DNA of 64,000 bases from Nitrososphaerales archaeon (lineage in GTDB: Archaea; Thermoproteota; Nitrososphaeria; Nitrososphaerales; Gagatemarchaeaceae), in NCBI GenBank assembly GCA_032906765.1, contig JAJTZB010000004.1, positions 124,001-188,000 on the forward strand, given 5' to 3'. Shown here one piece after another: positions 59,393 to 64,000 of this stretch. Position 1 is the stretch's first letter. Each line of letters begins with the position of its first letter. Below the pieces are notes generated by a model. That model saw only the letters and a list, made by a program, of their open reading frames with translations. It did not search any database and was not told the origin of the DNA. The position numbers and the translations under genes are program-made.

Positions 59393-60200
59393 CAACTTTG
59401 CCCAAGATTACTCTTGGAGTTAGACTATGTCTTCACCCCCGCGCACAACGGGGGGTCGGCGTATGATGGCAGGAGTTTTGAATGGCGCACCCGAGCGTAT
59501 GTCGCGGCACGTCGGAACGTGACGCGTCCCTTGCGGGATACTCGAGCTTGCCCTCCGAGCCATCTCATTACGCACATCTTCTGCGCGCTCAGTCGTTACG
59601 GGGTCACAACGGTTAGGTCGTTTCCTCTCGCTGATTTTCGGTGGCATCCGGGATGTTAGCAGCTTTGAGACTCTTGGCCCTTGGAATCGAGGTTTGCTGA
59701 ATCGATGCTTGAAGCGGCCGGGGTCGCCGGACTCGTTGACGCCGTCCAATTTGGCGAGCCGCCTGTCGCGGAATCCGTGCTTCCCTGAATCGATGTCTGG
59801 GTAAGGACCGTGAAATCTCGCGCTGCTACCGCCGTATGCTACCACATCTTTTTGTCGCGGCGTTCCGGACGAACCTGCATGAGCACGATCAAGTGCGCCG
59901 ACTGCGGGTGCTCCCCAGACGAATGCCGAAAGGCAAAGTCGCCCAGAGACTGCCCGAGCTGCACGCTCGACGAATGCTGCTGCTGGTCCGCCGTACACCG
60001 CTGAACCTTCCATGTTTCGGAGTGCTTCGTCCCGTTGGACTTCCCTCGGCGTTGCCCTCTCCCGCTCTTCCCAAAGCGCCCCGAAGGGCGTCCTGGATAA
60101 AGGAGGTCGGGTTTCGCCGATATAAGCCGATACTCGTATTTTTTCTGCGGATACTTCAATCGCGTTACCACGATCTTGCCCCAAGGCCCACAAATGGGCC
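59393..60200 (-). other. 23S rRNA intron A at the peptidyl-transferase centre
   Basis: About 808 bases separate rRNA halves that join as GGUACCUC and GAUGUCGG, equal to E. coli positions about 2494-2510. The exact junction can slide by one or two bases. Near the two ends, ATCTTG (60173) and CAAGAT (59403) are complementary, as expected for a bulge-helix-bulge splice structure. No LAGLIDADG motif is found on either strand. A Cys-rich frame lies on the opposite strand. Confidence 0.8.
59879..60004 (+). CDS. Possible Cys-rich small protein inside intron A, antisense to the rRNA
   Basis: A 41-residue frame, MSTIKCADCGCSPDECRKAK then SPRDCPSCTLDECCCWSAVH plus R, with ten Cys in CxxC and CCC groups, like a small zinc or iron-sulfur protein. 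It is on the strand opposite to the rRNA with an AT stretch (ACATCTTTTT) about 30 bases upstream. It could be chance in GC-rich DNA. Confidence 0.35.
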   Translation: MSTIKCADCGCSPDECRKAKSPRDCPSCTLDECCCWSAVHR

Positions 60201-60311
60201 GAGGTACCAAACCGCGGGGTCGATTGGAGCTCTCGCCCGCGACGAGCCTGTTACCCCTGGGGTAACTTTTCTGTCACCTCCGGCCCCCAACAGTGAGGAC
60301 ACGGAGGATCG

Positions 60312-61250
60312 CTAGGCCACGCTTTCGCGGCTGGACGCTCTGCGTTTAAGCGCCCAGTCAGGCCGGCTTTTCGCCTTGCCGTCAACTCCGGAGTTCCAGC
60401 CGATGTTAGCAGAGCGATAATCGTGAACTGTTTGGAGGAATCGCTTTCCCTCCTTCCTGTTGTTCAAGCTCAGAACCCATCTTCTGTGCACACCACTTTG
60501 AGTAGCGTATTTCGAAGACGGCGAGATTCTGATTGTCTTGAAGTCCAGGGCTGCCAACAAGTCTCCGAGGTCTCTAAGCAATCTGGGTGGCTTCGTTGTT
60601 TCCTTCGAAGCGAGCGCTATTCTTGCCCTCCCGCTTTCGCCATCGCAGTAGTATGCTGCTGCAACGTATGGAACTATTAAGTTCCGCGTTGTCAGCTTTC
60701 GTTTGATCGATTCTGGAATGCCGATGTCGGATTGGACCTTGCTGCCCTTCGGCAACCCAAGGTTCCTCTCCAGCAGCACTCCGATGATTGCAGGGTAGTA
60801 GAGTGTCGTTGCCACGCCACTTGGGCGCGATCTGACCAGTGTTCTTCCGAAGCAGATCTCGACCAGTCGTCGGAACCTGTTCAGGAGTGACTCTTCGTCG
60901 GAGGTGTAGTGAACCCTCCGGTCTGTGTCTATTCCACCATCGTGCAGTAGATGACCCAGAAATTCTGCGAACTCCCGGTTCAACTTCTGTTCGACCCTTG
61001 GTTCGAATAGTCTTTCGCTGTCGTACCTTGTCCTGATGTATGCGATCCTTGGCTTCATCCTGGCCAAGTCGCAAAGTTTGTTCAATGCTGAAAGCGGATA
61101 GCAAGCTTCGCCCTCCTTCCACCTATACAGTTGCTTGGAGCTCAGTTTGAGACTGTCGGCGGCATGCTTGACGGTTCCTTTCTCAAGGAGCCGCTTCCAC
61201 AGTTTTGTGTGAAAATCGTCCTCGGCCACAGCGTATATGTTGTCGGACAT
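60312..61250 (-). CDS. LAGLIDADG homing endonuclease of intron B, with N-terminal HTH
   Basis: A 312-residue frame. The N-terminus has a helix-turn-helix (KHAADSLKLSSKQLYRWKEG). The two LAGLIDADG-type helices are NREFAEFLGHLLHDGGIDTD (about residue 93) and IVPYVAAAYYCDGESGRARI (about 196); the acidic residue at the end of each helix is the catalytic position. It starts 48 bases into the intron, and its last 26 codons (from about 60392) lie in the 3' rRNA exon. The true end in an excised or circular intron may differ. Confidence 0.88.
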   Translation of the reverse strand: MSDNIYAVAEDDFHTKLWKRLLEKGTVKHAADSLKLSSKQLYRWKEGEACYPLSALNKLCDLARMKPRIAYIRTRYDSERLFEPRVEQKLNREFAEFLGHLLHDGGIDTDRRVHYTSDEESLLNRFRRLVEICFGRTLVRSRPSGVATTLYYPAIIGVLLERNLGLPKGSKVQSDIGIPESIKRKLTTRNLIVPYVAAAYYCDGESGRARIALASKETTKPPRLLRDLGDLLAALDFKTIRISPSSKYATQSGVHRRWVLSLNNRKEGKRFLQTVHDYRSANIGWNSGVDGKAKSRPDWALKRRASSRESVA

Positions 61251-61298
61251 TGCTCAATATATCTGTGGTTGAGGGCAATTTAAGCTGCTCTGCTCATC
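60392..61298 (-). other. 23S rRNA intron B
   Basis: About 907 bases inserted in a hairpin whose sides read CCGG and ACCCGG. The ends carry a near-perfect inverted repeat, CGATG-TT-AGCAGAGC (60401-60415 on the plus strand: CGATGTTAGCAGAGC) against GCTCTGCTCATCG (61286-61298), which forms the splice helix with a two-base bulge. It encodes the HTH-LAGLIDADG protein. Confidence 0.88.
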
Positions 61299-61803
61299 GG
61301 TTTCTGACCCGGATGAGCCGACCTTAGGGCCCTCTCGATATCTTTTCAAGAGGGTGCCGCCCCAGCCGAACTGCCCACCTGCCGTTGTCCTTCCTTGGAA
61401 GTTAGCGACGCAGTCGTGAGAGGCTGGTGTTACATTGTTGCCTCCACGCCACCCGAAGGCAGCGCTTCGAAGGCTCCCAGCTACACTCTGCAACCGCAAC
61501 CGCATCGCAGCAACAAGCTGCAGTAAAGCTCCACAGGGACTTCTCTCCCCGATGGAAGTCGATGGACTGTTCGTCCACCTTACGTAGGTTCGCCGGGTCG
61601 TAGATAGGGACAGCGGGGCCCTCGTTGGTCCATTCATGCACGTCGGAACTCACCCGACAAGGCATTTGGCTACCTTAAGAGAGTCAGAGTTACTCCCGGC
61701 GTTTACAGGCCCTTAGCCCAGTTGAACCCGGGTTTTAGGTACCTGCACTGGCCAGGATTCATAAAGCGTACACATCCTTTCGGACTTGCGCTTTACTGTG
61801 TTT

Positions 61804-61889
61804 CTTACCTCAGTCGTGGCTCTCTGTCAGAGGCCCGTGCTGATTCTTTACTTCGCGATACCCCCTTTTGAGAGGCATGCGCGAAATAG
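61804..61889 (-). other. Unexplained 85-base insertion in conserved 23S rRNA
   Basis: Other 23S rRNAs have a short loop in the segment that reads here CTGTG-TTT ... TAAACAG. In this gene about 85 bases intervene between TGTGTTT (61797-61803) and AGTAAACAG. The rRNA-sense insertion can fold: UUUAC, a three-base bulge, UUCGCG pairs with CGCGAA-GUAAA. It could be a very short intron, an intron remnant or a rare expansion segment. Confidence 0.55.
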
Positions 61890-61977
61890 TAAACAGTCGG
61901 GACCCCCTTGTTATTGCAACCTGCGAACGCCATTTCTCATGACGAACGCAGGCACCACTTCTAGCTAACGTACGTGG

Positions 61978-62887
61978 CTGATTTCAGCTAGGTCCAATGA
62001 GCTCGGAGTTGAGATCCACGCCGATTCGAAGGAATAAATCCTTGAACTTGCGTGCATCTCGAATTGAGCGTAAACATTCTTGCAGGAAACCTTCCAACGG
62101 TTCAGTCTTGCTGAAGTTAGGATTGATCCACTGTCTCTTCACGGAGATTCGACGACAGATTATCATGAAGTCGATGACATCGTTCTTCGGAAAACCACGG
62201 AAGAGCTTGCCTCTTCTGACCTTGGACTCTTTCAGGAATCCGATGGATTCCCTGAACTTTTCCATGGCTTCAAGCGATTTGATTGTCAGGCCTTCCTTCC
62301 TCTCTGAAAGTTGGATGCCTAGTCCATTGAAGAGTGTCTTGAGCTGCTTTCTGAGGTGCGGATTGAAGCAACCTATCTGAATTCCTGTCCCCAATTGTAT
62401 GGAGCCACTTGTTCTCCGGTAGACCAGAAATTCAGGCCCACCATCGCAAGTGGAGTAGTACTTCAGGAATTCTGATGCGAGCTTTTTGTTGTCGAAGATG
62501 GGACGAGGCAGTCTGATTCTTGGATATCCAATCTTACCATTTGGCGATCTTGGATATGTCTCGAACTTCCTTGTCCTTGTAGTTCTTACGAGGCGACCTA
62601 TCAAGTCCGTAAGGTCCTTCCCATAAGCCCTTGCCCGTAGTGAATTGTATAGGCGGTCCGTCTTCCAGACAATCTTGAGACCGTCTATCGAGCTGAACTC
62701 CTTGATGAGTCTGCGGACTACTTCCGGTTGTTCTGTGAATGTGGTTGTGTATCTTGGACCGAAGTCAACTGAACCATCAGCCAGTATCACTGCAAGCATT
62801 TTGTAAACTCGGATAGTTATCACCGTAAAGGGAATGTGCTTTTCCATAAAAGCACCGCGGTGACAACAAAAAACGAGCTCCTGTGAC
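61978..62887 (-). other. 23S rRNA intron C
   Basis: About 910 bases between rRNA segments that join as GGCAAAUAG and CCACGUACG. TAGGTC (61989-61994) near one end is complementary to GACCTA (62885-62890) at the other. It contains one complete LAGLIDADG gene and little else. Confidence 0.85.
61984..62847 (-). CDS. LAGLIDADG homing endonuclease of intron C
   Basis: A 287-residue protein wholly inside intron C. The first LAGLIDADG helix is KMLAVILADGSVDFGPRY (about residue 17). The second is NKKLASEFLKYYSTCDGGPE (about residue 118), which is degenerate. LGTGIQIGCFNPHLRKQLKT, then LFNGLGIQLSER, fits the usual strand-helix order after it. Probably an active or recently active homing nuclease that targets the intronless 23S gene. 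Confidence 0.86.
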   Translation of the reverse strand: MEKHIPFTVITIRVYKMLAVILADGSVDFGPRYTTTFTEQPEVVRRLIKEFSSIDGLKIVWKTDRLYNSLRARAYGKDLTDLIGRLVRTTRTRKFETYPRSPNGKIGYPRIRLPRPIFDNKKLASEFLKYYSTCDGGPEFLVYRRTSGSIQLGTGIQIGCFNPHLRKQLKTLFNGLGIQLSERKEGLTIKSLEAMEKFRESIGFLKESKVRRGKLFRGFPKNDVIDFMIICRRISVKRQWINPNFSKTEPLEGFLQECLRSIRDARKFKDLFLRIGVDLNSELIGPS

Positions 62888-63235
62888 CTATTTGCCGAGT
62901 TCCCTTACCTACAGTTCCCCGACACGCCTTAGGCTTCTTACCTAGGGGCACCGGTGTCGGATCTGGGTACGAACTTCGATGCGTCTTTCCAACTCCGTCT
63001 TCAAGGTCTCCGAGAATTGAGCGAACCACCCCAACGGGCGGCCATTCTCCTCTCGCCACGGTTCTCGTCATTACGACACTCCCCATGGCTCGAAAGATTA
63101 GACAGAGCGATAAACTCTGCACGTCCTATCCCAAAGCATCGGAGCCGATTCCCGCTCTTGCGAGCGATTGACGCGTCAAAGGCACTGGAATTTTGACCAG
63201 TTTCCCTGGTTCGTGTTTCCCTGTTGAGGATACAC

Positions 63236-63487
63236 TTAGGATCGGCTAACTCCTGGCTGACGACGCATTGCCAGGAAACCCGTGCCCTTGCGGCGGTCAG
63301 GAAATGAGGACGTATATTCTCGCATCAGCTGGTCAGTCCAGAAAACGAATAGTGTTCCCAGTATTCCGGAGTTTATCCGGATTGAAATTGTACCATAATC
63401 GCTTCGCCCGGCCCTTTCCTTGAGCCGGACGGATGGTTTCCTGAACTTGGCCAGGGGTATGCCCATGCTCTTGGACCAGAATTCCAT
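63236..63487 (-). pseudogene. Remnant of a LAGLIDADG endonuclease in intron D
   Basis: The intron part of this 83-codon frame reads GIPLAKFRKPSVRLKERAGR then SDYGTISIRINSGILGTLFV, which is the typical C-terminal strand and loop region of a LAGLIDADG protein (K-F-x-K-P ... YG-x-x-x-I-R-I). The LAGLIDADG helices are gone, and a TAG codon lies immediately before the first ATG. The last 20 codons are rRNA exon. Confidence 0.65.
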
Positions 63488-63624
63488 CTAAGGCTGGACG
63501 CTGCTTGATGCTTCCTTGGTGATTCGAATTCCTGCGAATGCTTCAGGGATTAAATCACCCAGGTCCAGCACAGGAATGGTACCTCTACAGTGAGGTGCAC
63601 ACCCTATTAATGCGCCAATACATC
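63302..63624 (-). other. 23S rRNA intron D (shrunken)
   Basis: About 323 bases inserted between GGTCAGG and ATTCTCACC, which are contiguous in other archaeal 23S genes. The rRNA-sense ends pair: GAUGUAU with AUACGUC, and CGCAU with AUGCG. It has lost most of its endonuclease gene but kept the splice helix, so it probably still splices. Confidence 0.8.
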
Positions 63625-64000
63625 ATTCTCACCCGACTTGGCTGCTACTACTGCCAGGATCTGCACTGGAAATCGGTCCACCGGACCTCACGGCCCGGCT
63701 TCCGCCCAATCTCCACGCCCACCTACCACAAACTTGTCTCAAACAAGTTGTCTGAAGTATCGGCAGCAGGCTTTAGTCCCGTCCATTTTCGGGGCCCTCA
63801 AGCTCGGCAGGTGAGCTGTTACGCTATCTTTGAAGGGTGGCTGCTTCTAAGCCTACCTCCCTGCTGTCTGAGCTCAAAGACGCCCTTTGGCTTGACACTT
63901 AGCCCGCATTTGGGGGCCTTAACTTCAGTCTGGGTTAATCCCCTCTCGGTTATGAGGCTTACCCCACATAAACCCGCTTCCCCGCTTCTTCTGCGCTGAC

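Noticed and set aside
59420-60193. A 257-codon open frame on the rRNA strand that spans nearly all of intron A.
   Set aside because: No LAGLIDADG or other family motif, and other frames in this GC-rich segment are also long. Probably chance lack of stop codons.

Overview
The window is archaeal DNA of fairly high GC. Many starts lie about 25-33 bases downstream of a TATA-like box with no ribosome-binding site between (leaderless genes, often TTG or GTG). It carries an archaemetzincin, a TrpB2-type tryptophan synthase beta chain, an archaeosortase with its substrate, endonuclease V, and a 23S rRNA gene broken by archaeal-type introns that encode LAGLIDADG proteins. This gene set fits a Thermoproteota/Nitrososphaerota (Thaumarchaeota-like) lineage. 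That placement is an inference; no ammonia-oxidation gene is present to narrow it.

Region 1 (about 0-27 kb) is mostly ordinary metabolism and small housekeeping genes: CBS-domain proteins, a SprT/YgjP-like peptidase, trpB2 behind two TGTACA boxes, an MFS exporter flanked by two decayed genes (a threonine dehydratase and a TMEM175/DUF1211 channel), an ABC exporter, a histone-deacetylase-family enzyme, a MenA/UbiA prenyltransferase, a MOSC protein and msrB. A complete four-gene histidine degradation set (hutU, hutI, hutH, hutG) is arranged as two divergent pairs, each pair apparently sharing one TATA box. Next come an aldo/keto reductase, a membrane methyltransferase, several tiny genes, a PEF-CTERM-like surface protein with its archaeosortase, and an HtrA-type protease. 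Directly after msrB sits an HNH endonuclease gene, followed by a second, displaced copy of the msrB 3' end. This is the signature of an element that inserted into msrB while carrying a replacement C-terminus.

Region 2 (about 27-59 kb) is accessory. Four VapBC-type toxin-antitoxin pairs, an ABC transporter, two cupins/PIN loci, a second HNH nuclease, a nitroreductase, a SET-domain protein, archaemetzincin, a radical SAM enzyme, CutA, endonuclease V, a RadA-like pair and a solitary TnpB are followed by a defence block: a GATC-type (DpnII-like) restriction-modification locus, an Mrr-like nuclease, a 1322-residue P-loop NTPase with two C-terminal TIR domains plus a SLATT/DUF4231 membrane effector, and a GmrSD-like DUF262-HNH protein. 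A short intergenic motif (core GGGTTCATTGCG then CCTCCGCC, with a looser tail containing CTCATCC) recurs at least twelve times here. All copies point the same way whatever the flanking gene strands, and they separate functionally coherent gene blocks. It was not seen in the first 27 kb. I regard it as the most interesting undescribed signal in the window.

Region 3 (about 59-64 kb) is the 3' two thirds of a 23S rRNA gene on the minus strand, running off the right edge. Four introns can be delimited from exon continuity and complementary ends. One lies at the peptidyl-transferase centre and has no recognisable homing nuclease, two encode LAGLIDADG proteins, and one is a shrunken intron with a LAGLIDADG remnant. 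A further insertion of about 85 bases interrupts another highly conserved rRNA segment.
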